Assembly: GCA_025699005.1 (NCBI GenBank)
Contig: JAILWI010000003.1
Location: 62,001-126,000 of the forward strand
Direction of reading: 5' to 3'
From: Chloroflexota bacterium
GTDB lineage: Bacteria; Chloroflexota; Limnocylindria; QHBO01
DNA length: 64,000 nt
The number at the start of each line of letters is the position of its first letter. Position 1 is the stretch's first letter. Positions 1 to 9,167 of the stretch are shown here, piece after piece. Under the pieces are notes generated by a model, which worked only from the letters and a program-made list of their open reading frames with translations, had not been told where the DNA came from and ran no database searches. A program made the translations under genes and the position numbers.

Positions 1-932
1 TGATCATGCCGGAGCTCGACGGCTACGAAACCCTGGCCGCCATGAAGGCCGACGAGGCCATCCGCCATCTTCCGGTCCTCATCGTGTCGGGCGTCGAGGA
101 GCTCGACAGCGTCGTGCGCTGCATCGAGCTCGGCGCCACGGACTACCTGACCAAGCCGATCAACCCTCGAATCCTGCAGGCTCGTCTCAACGCGTCGCTG
201 GCGGCCAAGCGGCTGCGAGATCTCGAGCTCGAGTACCTCGAGCAGCAGCGCATCATGACCAGCACGATCGAGCGCCAGAAGACCGAGCTGAGCCGATTCC
301 TGTCACCCCAGATCGCGCAGCTCATCTCGTCGAGCGAGGGCGAGACGATGCTGGCCGGCCATCGGCGCCAGGTCACGGTCTGCTTCTGCGATCTCCGTGG
401 CTTCACCACGTTCGCCGAAGGCGCGGATCCCGAGGAGATGCTGGGCGTGCTCGGCGAGTACCACCGCATGATGGGCGACGCGATCATCGAGCACGGAGGC
501 ACGCTCGAGCACTTCGCCGGCGACGGCGTGATGATCTTCTTCAACGACCCGATCGCACAGGAGGACCACGTCGAGCGGGCGGTCCGCATGGCCGTCTCCA
601 TGCGCGAGCGCTTCGGGCCGCTCTCAGCCGGCTGGCGCAAGCGCGGCTACGAGCTCGGATTCGGTGTCGGCATCGCCGTGGGCTACGCGACGCTCGGGCG
701 CATCGGCTTCGAAGGCCGATACGACTACGGCGCGATCGGCAACGTCACGATCCTTGCGTCGCGGCTGAGCAGCCAGGCCGCCGCTGACCAGATCCTGGTG
801 AGCCAGATGGTCGTTGGCATGCTCGAGGACGTCATCGAGGTCGAATCGGTCGGCGAGCTGACGATCAAGGGGCTCAGCAGGCCGGTGAGTGCCAGCAATG
901 TCCTGGGTCTCAAGACGCGCGTCCCATCCTGA
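1..932 (+). CDS. Receiver-linked class III nucleotide cyclase, 5' truncated
   Basis: The window opens inside a CheY-like receiver domain: the MPELDGYE loop and the later TKPI lysine are present, while the phosphorylated aspartate lies upstream of the window. A helical linker (about residues 60-105 from the first visible Met) leads to a class III adenylate/guanylate cyclase domain. Both metal-binding aspartates are visible, in FCDLRGFT and AGDGVMIFF. Oddly, the stretch that in relatives reads VTNLAARL is VTILASRL here: the Asn that stabilises the transition state is Ile (codon 750-752), while the Arg remains. The expected role is conversion of ATP (or GTP) to the cyclic nucleotide under two-component control in the cytoplasm; the substitution makes activity uncertain. 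No partner gene is visible. Confidence 0.85.
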   Translation, partial: IMPELDGYETLAAMKADEAIRHLPVLIVSGVEELDSVVRCIELGATDYLTKPINPRILQARLNASLAAKRLRDLELEYLEQQRIMTSTIERQKTELSRFLSPQIAQLISSSEGETMLAGHRRQVTVCFCDLRGFTTFAEGADPEEMLGVLGEYHRMMGDAIIEHGGTLEHFAGDGVMIFFNDPIAQEDHVERAVRMAVSMRERFGPLSAGWRKRGYELGFGVGIAVGYATLGRIGFEGRYDYGAIGNVTILASRLSSQAAADQILVSQMVVGMLEDVIEVESVGELTIKGLSRPVSASNVLGLKTRVPS

Positions 933-1062
933 GTCATCCGGTCTGCGCAACATAACGCACATTTGCGGAAGTACCATCCGCACAGCCACTGAGTAGCCGG
1001 CGCACCCACGTCCCACGCGCGATGGCACCGAAGGTCCTATCGGCGCGGCGCGAGCACGCGCG

Positions 1063-1068
1063 TAGGCT
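1063..1068 (+). promoter_or_regulatory. -10 box for a leaderless transcript
   Basis: TAGGCT ends 6 bases before the ATG at 1075. That places the expected transcription start on or next to the start codon, and no Shine-Dalgarno sequence precedes it. No convincing -35 is visible. Confidence 0.4.
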
Positions 1069-1074
1069 CGCTGC

Positions 1075-1320
1075 ATGCATCGCACACTCTGGTCGATGGC
1101 CATCACCGGGCTGGCGCTCGGCAGCCTCGCGATGGTCGGCGGAACGACCATCGGTGGTGAGTTCGGGCCCCTGGCCGTCGGCTACGGCCTCCTCGTCGCA
1201 CTGGCGGCGCTGTACCTCGTGGCGGGCCTCGCCATCCGCGAGCGTGTCTGGCGCCGTCTCCCGCGTCCGACCGTCGGCCGGCCAAATCCCGACCGCATGG
1301 CGGGTCGCCGGGTCTTCTAG
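1075..1320 (+). CDS. Small two-helix membrane protein, function unknown
   Basis: An 81-residue protein with two hydrophobic segments (about residues 7-25 and 34-51) followed by a basic tail rich in Arg and Pro. I do not recognise the family. The ATG is supported by a -10 box 6 bases upstream and the absence of a ribosome-binding site, as expected for leaderless translation. It ends convergently with the methyltransferase-like gene on the other strand, overlapping by 4 bases. It may sit in the membrane with its basic C-terminus in the cytoplasm (positive-inside rule, inference). Confidence 0.5.
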   Translation: MHRTLWSMAITGLALGSLAMVGGTTIGGEFGPLAVGYGLLVALAALYLVAGLAIRERVWRRLPRPTVGRPNPDRMAGRRVF

Positions 1321-2699
1321 CCCGCGGAGCGGCGCTGGCGCAGCGCCTCGAAGCCGATGATCGCCGCCGAGATGGCCGCGCCGAGCGCGGGCGCTCCCGG
1401 CCGCCCGTAGCCGATTCGGACCTGGAGATCTGCCTGGTCCACGAATGAGCGGGTCACGCCGCGCCGCTCGCCTCCGATGAGCACGAACAGGCCGCCCGTC
1501 AGGTCGGCATCGCTCAGCTCCGTCGCTCCATCCGCGTCGACCGCCGCCGCGACGCGCATGCCCAGGCGTCGACAGGCCTCGGCAGCATCCTCGGCCGTCT
1601 CCGCCGTCGCCGTCGGCAGCAGCTCGGTGGCGCCGGCGCTGGCCCGCGTGACGGTCGCGAGCGCCGTCTCCCAGCTGCGGCGCACGACGAGCCCGTCGAC
1701 CCCCGCCGCGTAGAGCGACCGCACGGCCTGTCCGTAGTTGTAGGGATCCTCGACGCCGTCGAGCATCACGACCAGCGACCCCTCCCCCACCCGCGCCAGC
1801 AGCGTTCCGACGCTGATGTCGATGCGTGCGCCGACGTGCGCGATCACACCGCCGTGGCTGCGTCCGGAGGCCAGCTCCTCGATGACGGCCGCGTCGACGG
1901 CCTCGATGATGACATTGCGCTCCCGCGCCAGGGCCCGAAGGCGTCCGAACCGCCGGTCGCCCGGCCGCGTGGCCCAGATGCGGCGCACGCGGCGCACGCC
2001 AGCCTCGAGACAGGCCTCGATCGAGACATGGCCCTCCACGGTCATCGGCCATTGGTTCGTGGGAATCGCTCCGCGGTCCGGGCCGTACGGGATCAGGTCG
2101 CCATCGCCGAGGTACGGGGCGTCCTGCATCGGCGATGGGAGGTCGATCGCGCGACGACGCTCGTCGAGGCGGACGGCGTCCGCCACCGGGAGCGGGTATT
2201 CGACCTCACCGTCCTCGGCGAGCAGGACGATCGTGCCGTACGGCTGTGGCTCGCCGGCCACGGCCGCGGTACGGTCGCTGAGAGTCGCGAGGTGCCGGGG
2301 GTCGGCGTCGCCGCTGATCACGGCATCCGAAAGCTTCGTGAGCCATGAGCTCCGACGGTCGTTGGCCCGGTCCGCGTGCTGGGCCAGCATCCATGCCGCG
2401 TCCGCGCCGTCCGCCCCGACGATCCGCAGGCCGGGCCACGCGTCGAGCTCGTCCACGATCTCCCCGAACCGCTCGACGTTGCGCTCGTTGATCTCGAGCA
2501 GCGGATCCGCCTCCTCGGGGCGATCCTCCCACTCGACGAGGGCGGCGATGAGGGGTGTCCCCGGCCCGCCGAGGCGTCGCTCGAGCTCCCGGTCGAGGCT
2601 CGGTTCGGCCGCGCAGCGCGCGAAGAATGCATCGGCGGCCTCCAGCTCACGCGCAGTCATCTCGAGGAGCTCCGCACGGAGCTCGGGGCGCATCGGCAC
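1317..2699 (-). CDS. DUF6624 domain fused to SpoU/TrmH-type RNA methyltransferase
   Basis: This 460-residue protein has two parts. Residues 1-190 look like DUF6624: an AWMLAQHAD motif, LATLSDR, a QPYGT box and a DERRRAIDL segment. From about residue 215 the protein resembles SpoU (RlmB-like) 2'-O-ribose methyltransferases, with a substrate-binding region and then the knot domain: motif 1 DPYNYGQAVR near 317-327, motif 2 IGGERRG near 408-414. Motif 3, normally SLN-V, reads PALGAAIS near 437-444, so the conserved Asn is missing. It starts at GTG 2699 (or ATG 2693), 8 bases after the hflX stop, so it is probably cotranscribed. RNA methylation is the family role; with motif 3 altered, SAM binding or catalysis may be changed or lost. 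Confidence 0.75.
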   Translation of the reverse strand: MPMRPELRAELLEMTARELEAADAFFARCAAEPSLDRELERRLGGPGTPLIAALVEWEDRPEEADPLLEINERNVERFGEIVDELDAWPGLRIVGADGADAAWMLAQHADRANDRRSSWLTKLSDAVISGDADPRHLATLSDRTAAVAGEPQPYGTIVLLAEDGEVEYPLPVADAVRLDERRRAIDLPSPMQDAPYLGDGDLIPYGPDRGAIPTNQWPMTVEGHVSIEACLEAGVRRVRRIWATRPGDRRFGRLRALARERNVIIEAVDAAVIEELASGRSHGGVIAHVGARIDISVGTLLARVGEGSLVVMLDGVEDPYNYGQAVRSLYAAGVDGLVVRRSWETALATVTRASAGATELLPTATAETAEDAAEACRRLGMRVAAAVDADGATELSDADLTGGLFVLIGGERRGVTRSFVDQADLQVRIGYGRPGAPALGAAISAAIIGFEALRQRRSAG

Positions 2700-2707
2700 G
2701 GTGGCGA

Positions 2708-4006
2708 TCAGCTCGGCGCGCTCGGACGCCGGCGGCCGTTCCGGCCCGCGGCGCTGAGCTCGGCGGCCATCCCCTCGGGGAGATGTCCGCTGACCCGCAC
2801 GCCAGACTCCTCGTAGTGCTCCTCGACGCGCCCGGACGACCGGGCTCGTGCGACGAGCTCACCCCGCTCGTACGGCACGACGGTGTCGACGGCCACCATC
2901 TGGCCGCGCAGCTGGGCAGCGATGCGTTCGCGAAGCGCCTCCAGGCCGGCACCGGTCGCCGCGCTGACGAACGCGGCCTGGTCGCTGCCCGGGGCAGTCG
3001 ACGGATCGATGGCCAGCAGATCGGTCTTGTTGAAGACGGTGATGCGCGGCTTCTCGCCCGCTCCGAGCTCGTCGAGCACGGACTGCACGGCGGCCTGCTG
3101 CCCGACGAAGTCGGGATCGGCGGCATCCACCACCTCGAGCAGCAGATCCGCGCGACGGACCTCCTCGAGCGTGGCCCGGAAGGCATCGACGAGGTCGTGC
3201 GGCAGCTTGTTGATGAAGCCGACGGTGTCGGTGATGACGACGCGCTGGCCGCTCGGCAGCGAGACCTGGCGGCTCGTCGGATCGAGCGTCGCGAAGAGCA
3301 TGTCCGCCGCGTAGACGTCGGCATCGGCGAGGGCGTTCAGCAGCGTGCTCTTGCCCGCATTCGTGTACCCGACCAGGGCGATGGTGGCCACCTCGGTGCG
3401 ATCGCGGTTGCGGGCCGCCGTGCTGCGATGGCGCTCGACGTCGGCCAGATCGGCCTTCACCTTCTTGATCTTCTCGCGGATGAGGCGCCGGTCGGTCTCG
3501 AGCTGGCTCTCGCCGGGTCCGCGCGTCCCGATCCCGCCGCCGGTGCGCGAGAGGTGGGTCCACATCCGCGTCAGGCGCGGAAGGTGGTACTCGAGGGCGG
3601 CGAGCTCGACCTGGAGGCGCCCCTCCTTCGTCGTCGCGTGTCGGGCGAAGATGTCGATGATCAACGCCGAGCGATCGAGCACCTTGCAGTCGAGGAGCTT
3701 CTCGAGACTGCGCTGCTGGTTCGGTGCGAGCTCGTCGTCCACGATGAGAAGGTTGAAGTCATGGGCGGCCTTCTCGTCCACGAGCTCCGCGGCGCGGCCC
3801 TTGCCGAAGTACCACACCGGGTCGGGGGCAGGGCGACGCTGGAACGCGGAGCCGACGACGGTGGCCCCCGCCGTTTCGGCGAGGGCGGAGAGCTCGGCCA
3901 GGGAGCGCTGCACGGGCCATCGGGCATCGTTCGGATCGTCGAGGCCGATGAGGAAGGCGCGCTCGACCGGGGTGGTGAGGTCGATCATTCGTGCGCGGTC
4001 AGACAT
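2708..4006 (-). CDS. hflX: Ribosome-associated GTPase HflX
   Basis: A 432-residue GTPase that binds the 50S subunit and splits stalled or hibernating ribosomes in other bacteria. The N-terminal domain carries KGRAAELV and the family signature GRLQVELAALEYHLPRL; a helical linker (GTRGPGESQLETDRR) precedes the G domain with P-loop GYTNAGKS, switch DTVGFINKLP and NKTDL. Length is typical. I chose ATG 4006 because the frame upstream has no homology and a TACCAT -10 box lies 12 bases upstream with no Shine-Dalgarno sequence. The DUF6624-methyltransferase gene follows after 8 bases, suggesting a joint ribosome or rRNA role (inference). Confidence 0.95.
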   Translation of the reverse strand: MSDRARMIDLTTPVERAFLIGLDDPNDARWPVQRSLAELSALAETAGATVVGSAFQRRPAPDPVWYFGKGRAAELVDEKAAHDFNLLIVDDELAPNQQRSLEKLLDCKVLDRSALIIDIFARHATTKEGRLQVELAALEYHLPRLTRMWTHLSRTGGGIGTRGPGESQLETDRRLIREKIKKVKADLADVERHRSTAARNRDRTEVATIALVGYTNAGKSTLLNALADADVYAADMLFATLDPTSRQVSLPSGQRVVITDTVGFINKLPHDLVDAFRATLEEVRRADLLLEVVDAADPDFVGQQAAVQSVLDELGAGEKPRITVFNKTDLLAIDPSTAPGSDQAAFVSAATGAGLEALRERIAAQLRGQMVAVDTVVPYERGELVARARSSGRVEEHYEESGVRVSGHLPEGMAAELSAAGRNGRRRPSAPS

Positions 4007-4018
4007 CTGTTCGAGTCC

Positions 4019-4024
4019 ATGGTA
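4019..4024 (-). promoter_or_regulatory. Possible -10 box of hflX
   Basis: TACCAT on the minus strand, 12 bases upstream of the hflX ATG, predicts a leader of about 5 bases. The same hexamer precedes ruvC. Confidence 0.3.
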
Positions 4025-4153
4025 GCCGATGCACGAGGCGCCGCCCCGCGGCCCGCCCAGGACGGGTCCGGTACGAACGTCATGGTGCCGCGGCGCCGCG
4101 GGACCTGCGATAACGGTGCGGGGAACCATGCGTTTCCGCGCCAGGAGGCCCGA

Positions 4154-5743
4154 TTGAAGGCCAGCGAACACGACGCCGCGCGTACCCCGACTGGCCACGC
4201 CGGGCTCACCGGGCGCCTCGCGCTGGGCGCCGTCCTGGCGATCGGCGCGTTCGTGGTCGTCAACCATGGCGCCCTCACGCTCCTTGCCATGCCGCCGCTG
4301 ACGGCCCTCATCGCCGCGGCCGCCGGCGCTGCGCTCGTCGCCACCGCGGCGCTGCGCCTCACGATTGCACCCTGGCTGGCCACGCACGCCGACCTCCAGG
4401 TGCGCTACGAGGCTGCCGTCGCCGATGCGCTGCGCGATCCGCTCACCAGTCTCGGCAATCACCGCGCGTTTCACGAAGACCTCGAGCGCGAGGTGGCGGC
4501 CGCCGTCCGCTACAACGTCCCGCTGACACTGGCGCTGATCGACCTCGACGAGTTCAAGGCAGTCAACGACGCCCATGGCCACGGCGCCGGCGACGAGGTG
4601 CTCAGGCGGTTCGGCCAGCGTCTGCGATCGGGCTTGCGCCTTGCGGATCGAACGTTCCGCATCGGCGGTGACGAGTTCGCCGTGCTGCTGCCCCATACCG
4701 ACCTCGACGGCGCGCAGGTCGTCATGCGTCGCATCCTCGCCCAGTCCCTCCAGCCCGCCGTCCGGTCGGGCACCGTCGGACCGGTCTCGTTCTCGGCCGG
4801 GCTCTCCGCGGCTCCGGTTCTGGCGACTGGTCCGGCACAGCTCTTCTCGCAGGCAGACGCCGCACTCTACGCGGCGAAACGTGGGGGCCGGACCGACATC
4901 GCGCTCTTCGAGCCGGGCATCGAGCTGACCCCGGTCGAGATGGGCTCGGCCTCCTCGGCCATCGCCGAAGTCATCGCGGGCGGTCTGCTCACACCGGTCT
5001 TCCAGCCGATCGTCTCGCTCGTGGATGGAAGCGTGATCGGCGTCGAAGGGCTCATCCGGACCGTTCCGCCGGCACCGTTCGGCGATCCGGGCTCGCTCTT
5101 CGAAGCCGCGGAGGTGAGTGGCCGGCTCACCGCGCTCGACCTCGCCTGCATCGACACCATCGTGGCGCACGCGACCGGACTGCCGAGCGACCAGTTCCTG
5201 AGCGTGAACCTCGCGCCGCCGACCCTCGAGGCTCCCGAGTTCAACGTCGGCGCCATCCTGGGCATCCTGGGTCGCCACGGCTTCCCGCCCGATCGGCTCG
5301 TGATCGAGCTCACCGAACGGCACCAGCTCATCGATCCCGACCGGGTCCGCGCCCGGATCGACGCGTGCCGGCGCGCCGGAATCCGGTTCGCAGCCGACGA
5401 CATCGGCGCCGGCAACGCGGGGCTGCGGCTCCTCGCCGACGTCCGTTTCGACATCCTCAAGGTGGACCTGACCCTCGTGCAGCGCAGCTCATCGAACGGC
5501 CAGTACGGCGCCGTGGTGGAGACCGTGGTCGACCTGGCGCGCCGGACCGGGGCGATCGTGATCGCCGAGGGCATCGAGACCACTGACCAGCTTGGCCCCC
5601 TCCAGGCGCTGGGCATCGTCACCGGGCAGGGCTACCTGCTGGGGCGGCCCGCGCCGCTCGGCGCAGCGCCAGCCACTGCCGCCGAGGTGCCTGCCATCGG
5701 GATGGCGTCCTGGCGCCAGTCGATGGGCCTGACCGTCAACTGA
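4154..5743 (+). CDS. Membrane GGDEF-EAL protein (c-di-GMP synthesis/degradation)
   Basis: A 529-residue protein starting at TTG, chosen because AGGAGG (4143-4148) sits 5 bases upstream and the two-helix membrane segment (about residues 18-75) follows directly. The GGDEF domain (about 95-250) has an intact RIGGDEF active site and an RLAD inhibitory I-site at the usual spacing, so diguanylate cyclase activity is plausible. The EAL domain (about 275-510) has EGL in place of EAL but keeps the catalytic acids (ELTE, ADD), the Lys in ILKVD, the Glu in AEGIE and the Gln in GQGY, so phosphodiesterase activity is also possible. It acts at the inner face of the membrane. No sensor domain is visible beyond the short N-terminus. 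It overlaps the end of miaA convergently by 8 bases. Confidence 0.9.
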   Translation: MKASEHDAARTPTGHAGLTGRLALGAVLAIGAFVVVNHGALTLLAMPPLTALIAAAAGAALVATAALRLTIAPWLATHADLQVRYEAAVADALRDPLTSLGNHRAFHEDLEREVAAAVRYNVPLTLALIDLDEFKAVNDAHGHGAGDEVLRRFGQRLRSGLRLADRTFRIGGDEFAVLLPHTDLDGAQVVMRRILAQSLQPAVRSGTVGPVSFSAGLSAAPVLATGPAQLFSQADAALYAAKRGGRTDIALFEPGIELTPVEMGSASSAIAEVIAGGLLTPVFQPIVSLVDGSVIGVEGLIRTVPPAPFGDPGSLFEAAEVSGRLTALDLACIDTIVAHATGLPSDQFLSVNLAPPTLEAPEFNVGAILGILGRHGFPPDRLVIELTERHQLIDPDRVRARIDACRRAGIRFAADDIGAGNAGLRLLADVRFDILKVDLTLVQRSSSNGQYGAVVETVVDLARRTGAIVIAEGIETTDQLGPLQALGIVTGQGYLLGRPAPLGAAPATAAEVPAIGMASWRQSMGLTVN

Positions 5744-6671
5744 GGGCTGCCCGCAGCCACCGATCCGCCTCCTCGACAAGCGCCGGGTCGTCCGCGGGCT
5801 TCGTGCCGGCGCGCAGCCACAGGATCCGCGAGTCGCGCCGAAACCATGTCAGCTGGCGCTTCGCGTACTGGCGGGTCCGGCGCGCGGTGACCTCGATCGC
5901 CTGCTCGAGCGACCACTCCCCCACCAGGTGACGGATCGCCTCGCCGTACCCATGCCCGGTCATCGGGCGCAGCTCGGGCCCGTGGCCGGCGTCGAGCAGG
6001 GCTCGCACCTCGTCGAGCAGACCGCCGTCGAACAGAGCCCGCGCACGCGCATCGATCCGCCGATAGAGTTCATCGCGCGGGCGGCCGATCCCCAACAGCG
6101 CGCTGCGCCCCGGATACGGCGTGGCGCGTGGCTCCGCTCCTCCACTCCCGGCCTCCGCGCGCTCGAGGGCCCGCAGCACGCGCCGTGGGTTCCTCAGGTC
6201 CACGAGCGCGGCGCCCTCGGGATCGAGGCGCTCGAGACGCGCGACGAGCGGTTCCAGCCCCGACACCTCGAGCTCCCGAGTGAGCGTGGCTCGCACCTCG
6301 GGGGCCCATGACTGCGACGCGTAGTCGTGGCCGTCGAGGAGCGCGGAGACGTAGAGTCCGGTGCCTCCCACGAGCAGCGGGATCCGGCCGCGTGCGGCAA
6401 CCTCCCCGATCGTCTGCCGCGCCGTTGCCACCCACTGGGCCACGCTGAACGGCTCATCGGGATCGACCAGGTCCAGCAGGTGGTGCGGCACCGCCCGCCG
6501 CGCGGCCGCGTCGGGCTTCGCAGTGCCGATGTCCATGCCGCGGTATACCTGCCGCGAATCGGCGACGAGGATCTCGACGGGCCAGCGGCGAGCGAGCGCG
6601 AGGGCGAGATCCGTCTTTCCCGAGGCGGTCGGTCCGACCACGCCGATGATCGGCGGCGTGGCCCGGGTCAT
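5736..6671 (-). CDS. miaA: tRNA dimethylallyltransferase
   Basis: A 311-residue MiaA, which transfers the dimethylallyl group to A37 of tRNAs reading UNN codons. Visible motifs are the P-loop GPTASGKT, the DSRQVYRGMDIGTAKP segment that binds substrate, GGTGLY, and the C-terminal RRTRQYAKRQLTWFR tRNA-binding stretch. The ATG at 6671 has a GAGGG ribosome-binding site about 8 bases upstream and gives the family N-terminus. It is the last gene of rny-ymdB-miaA, 19 bases after ymdB. Confidence 0.95.
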   Translation of the reverse strand: MTRATPPIIGVVGPTASGKTDLALALARRWPVEILVADSRQVYRGMDIGTAKPDAAARRAVPHHLLDLVDPDEPFSVAQWVATARQTIGEVAARGRIPLLVGGTGLYVSALLDGHDYASQSWAPEVRATLTRELEVSGLEPLVARLERLDPEGAALVDLRNPRRVLRALERAEAGSGGAEPRATPYPGRSALLGIGRPRDELYRRIDARARALFDGGLLDEVRALLDAGHGPELRPMTGHGYGEAIRHLVGEWSLEQAIEVTARRTRQYAKRQLTWFRRDSRILWLRAGTKPADDPALVEEADRWLRAALS

Positions 6672-6690
6672 GGGACCGGCTCCCTCACCG

Positions 6691-7491
6691 TCAGACCTCG
6701 ACGAGCCGCTGGACCTGCTCGATGGCACTGGCCCGACCCGTCGCGGGGTCGGCGGTGATGATCACGGCGTTGAACGAGACCGGGCCGTCGGCCACCGCGA
6801 AGCGGGTCGGGAGATGCCGCGTGAAGCGCGGCAGGACCGTCTCGAGGCTGAAGCCGATGACGGAGTCGCGCGGTCCGGTCATGCCGATGTCGCTGATGTA
6901 GGCCGTGCCGCCCGGCAGCACGCGGGCATCCGCGGTCGGAACGTGGGTATGCGTCCCCACCACCCCGCTGACGCGCCCGTCGAGATACCACCCCATGGCG
7001 TTCTTCTCCGAGGTGATCTCGCAATGGAAGTCGAGGATCCGGATCGGCGGCAGCGGCTCGGCGGCTCCGTCGAGAAGCTCGTCCAGCTTCGTGAACGGCG
7101 AGTCGAGCTGGTTCATGAACACGCGGCCCATGGCGTTGATCACCGCGACCTCGGTGCCGTCATCGGCGTGGTGGACGAGCCACCCTCGACCGGGAGCCTC
7201 GTCGGGGTAGTTGATCGGGCGCAGCACCGGTCTGTCGGTGTCGAGGTAATCGTAGATCTCGCGCTTGTCCCAGATGTGGTTGCCACTGGTGATGACGTCG
7301 ATGCCACCGCCCAGGAGCTCCTCGGCCAGGCTCGGGGTCAGACCGGCCCCGGCAGCGGTGTTCTCGCCGTTGGCGATGACGAGGTCGATCTCGAGCTCGC
7401 GCCGCAGGTCCGGGAGGGCGTGCATGACGGCCAGACGGCCAGGCTTGCCGATGATGTCGCCGATGACGCAGATGCGTGTCCCGCCGCTCAC
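6691..7491 (-). CDS. ymdB: YmdB-family metallophosphoesterase
   Basis: A 266-residue member of the TIGR00282/YmdB family, dinuclear-metal phosphodiesterases acting on 2',3'-cyclic nucleotides in Bacillus. Metal and active-site motifs are [24 protein letters not shown], the [10 protein letters not shown] region, and [10 protein letters not shown]. The start overlaps the rny stop by 4 bases (ATGA), implying translational coupling. The rny-ymdB pairing is conserved in several phyla and suggests a role in RNA turnover or its regulation. Confidence 0.93.
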   Translation of the reverse strand: MSGGTRICVIGDIIGKPGRLAVMHALPDLRRELEIDLVIANGENTAAGAGLTPSLAEELLGGGIDVITSGNHIWDKREIYDYLDTDRPVLRPINYPDEAPGRGWLVHHADDGTEVAVINAMGRVFMNQLDSPFTKLDELLDGAAEPLPPIRILDFHCEITSEKNAMGWYLDGRVSGVVGTHTHVPTADARVLPGGTAYISDIGMTGPRDSVIGFSLETVLPRFTRHLPTRFAVADGPVSFNAVIITADPATGRASAIEQVQRLVEV

Positions 7492-9020
7492 CGGGCGAAG
7501 TCGACGGCGCGCGTCTCGCGGATCACGGTCACCTTGATCTGGCCGGGGTACTGGAGCTGCTCCTCGATCTTCTTCACCACGTCGCGCGCCAGCCGGCTGG
7601 ACGCCATGTCGTCGATCGCATCGGGCCGTACGAGGATCCTGATCTCGCGGCCGGCCTGGATGGCGAAGCAGCGCTCGACCCCGGGGAAGCTCAGGGCGAT
7701 CTGCTGGAGGTCGTCGAGGCGCTTGACGTAGTTGTCGAGGTTCTCGCCGCGAGCTCCGGGACGTGAGGCGCTGATCGCATCGGCGATCTGGACCACGGTG
7801 GCCTCGATCGTCTCCTGTTCGACCTCCTGATGGTGGGCGGCGATGGCATTGCAGACTGTGGGGTTCACCCCGTATCGGCTCGCGATCTCGGCCCCGATGG
7901 CCGCATGCGGGCCCTCGACCTCGTGATCGACCGCCTTGCCGATGTCGTGGAGGAGGCCGCCCTTCTTCGATTCGGCGACATTCGCGCCGATCTCGGCGGC
8001 GAGGAGGCCAGCGAGGCGCGCCGTCTCGACGACATGGTTGAGGACGTTCTGACCGTAGCTCGTCCGATACTTGAGCCGGCCGATGAGCTTGATGAGCTCG
8101 GGATGGAGGCCGGGGACGCCCGCGTCGTAGGCGGCCTGCTCACCCGCCTGGCGCATGACGACGTCGATCTCCGATCGACACTTGGCCACCGTCTCCTCGA
8201 TGCGGCCGGGATGGATGCGACCGTCGGAGATGAGCTTCAGGAGCGTCAGTCGAGCGATCTCGCGTCGCACCGGGTCGAAGCCGGAGAGGACCACGGCCTC
8301 CGGCGTGTCGTCGATGATGAGGTCGACCCCGGTCGCCTGCTCCAGCGCACGGATGTTCCGTCCCTCGCGGCCGATGATGCGGCCCTTCATCTCCTCGTTC
8401 GGGAGCGGGACGACGGTGATCGTGGCCTCGGAGGTGTGGTCCGCGGCGATCCGTTGCATGACCGTCGTCAGCACGCGCCGCGCGCGATCCTCCCCCTCCT
8501 CGACCGCATGCCGTTCGATCTCGCGAACACGATGCTGGGCCTCCGCCTGGGCCTCGTCGACGATCTGGCCGATGAGTCCCTCCCGCGCCTCGGCGGCGCT
8601 CAGCCCGGAGATGCGCTGAAGCTCCTCGAGCTGGTGACCCTGGAGCTCGCGGACTCGCTGAAGCTCGGCCTCGAGCTCCTGCTGGCGCCCGACGAGCGCC
8701 TCCTCGCGTCGTTCGAATGCCTCCACCTTGCGATCGAGCGCCTCCTCCCGGTCCAGGAGGCGGCGCTCGGAACGCTGGATCGTGGCGCGTGCTTCGCGCG
8801 CCTCTTCCTCCGCTGCTCGACGCAGCTGGAGTGCTTCGTCCTTGCCTTCGAGGACGATCTCCTTCTGCTTGGCACGCGCTTCCGCGACGATGCGCTCGGC
8901 GTAGTGCTCAGCGTGCTTGACGGCGCGTGCCCCGAGCACGCGTCGGATGAAGAGGCCTATGACGATGCCGGCAATGCCGGCGATCGTCGCCGCGATGACG
9001 GCGACGAGTGGGTCGATCAT
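7488..9020 (-). CDS. rny: Ribonuclease Y
   Basis: A 510-residue membrane-anchored endoribonuclease that starts mRNA decay in bacteria lacking RNase E. There is one N-terminal transmembrane helix (about 4-27), a long charged coiled coil (30-160), a KH RNA-binding domain with [15 protein letters not shown] (about 205-265), and an HD phosphohydrolase domain with [20 protein letters not shown] ribosome-binding site precedes the ATG. A possible -10 (TACACT, 9131-9136) would give a leader of about 100 bases, unlike the leaderless genes nearby. Confidence 0.96.
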   Translation of the reverse strand: MIDPLVAVIAATIAGIAGIVIGLFIRRVLGARAVKHAEHYAERIVAEARAKQKEIVLEGKDEALQLRRAAEEEAREARATIQRSERRLLDREEALDRKVEAFERREEALVGRQQELEAELQRVRELQGHQLEELQRISGLSAAEAREGLIGQIVDEAQAEAQHRVREIERHAVEEGEDRARRVLTTVMQRIAADHTSEATITVVPLPNEEMKGRIIGREGRNIRALEQATGVDLIIDDTPEAVVLSGFDPVRREIARLTLLKLISDGRIHPGRIEETVAKCRSEIDVVMRQAGEQAAYDAGVPGLHPELIKLIGRLKYRTSYGQNVLNHVVETARLAGLLAAEIGANVAESKKGGLLHDIGKAVDHEVEGPHAAIGAEIASRYGVNPTVCNAIAAHHQEVEQETIEATVVQIADAISASRPGARGENLDNYVKRLDDLQQIALSFPGVERCFAIQAGREIRILVRPDAIDDMASSRLARDVVKKIEEQLQYPGQIKVTVIRETRAVDFAR

Positions 9021-9167
9021 GCTTCGGCTCCCCCATGCGTTGGAGCCCGTATGGGCGATGTCGCGCCGGCTGAGCGCCGGCGCATCGGCAAGACGCGGTC
9101 AGTAGATTCTCGGGCGAACCCGGTCGAGGGAGTGTAGCGCAACTCCGGCTCCGGCCGGAGCGGAGCG

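Noticed and set aside
2555-4153. A long plus-strand open frame running through the hflX region into the GGDEF-EAL gene
   Set aside because: It is antisense to clear hflX and methyltransferase sequence, has Arg/Ala-rich composition, and the real gene begins at TTG 4154 behind AGGAGG.
6361-9137. Long plus-strand open frames opposite miaA, ymdB and rny
   Set aside because: They mirror well-supported genes in GC-rich DNA and show no recognisable domain.
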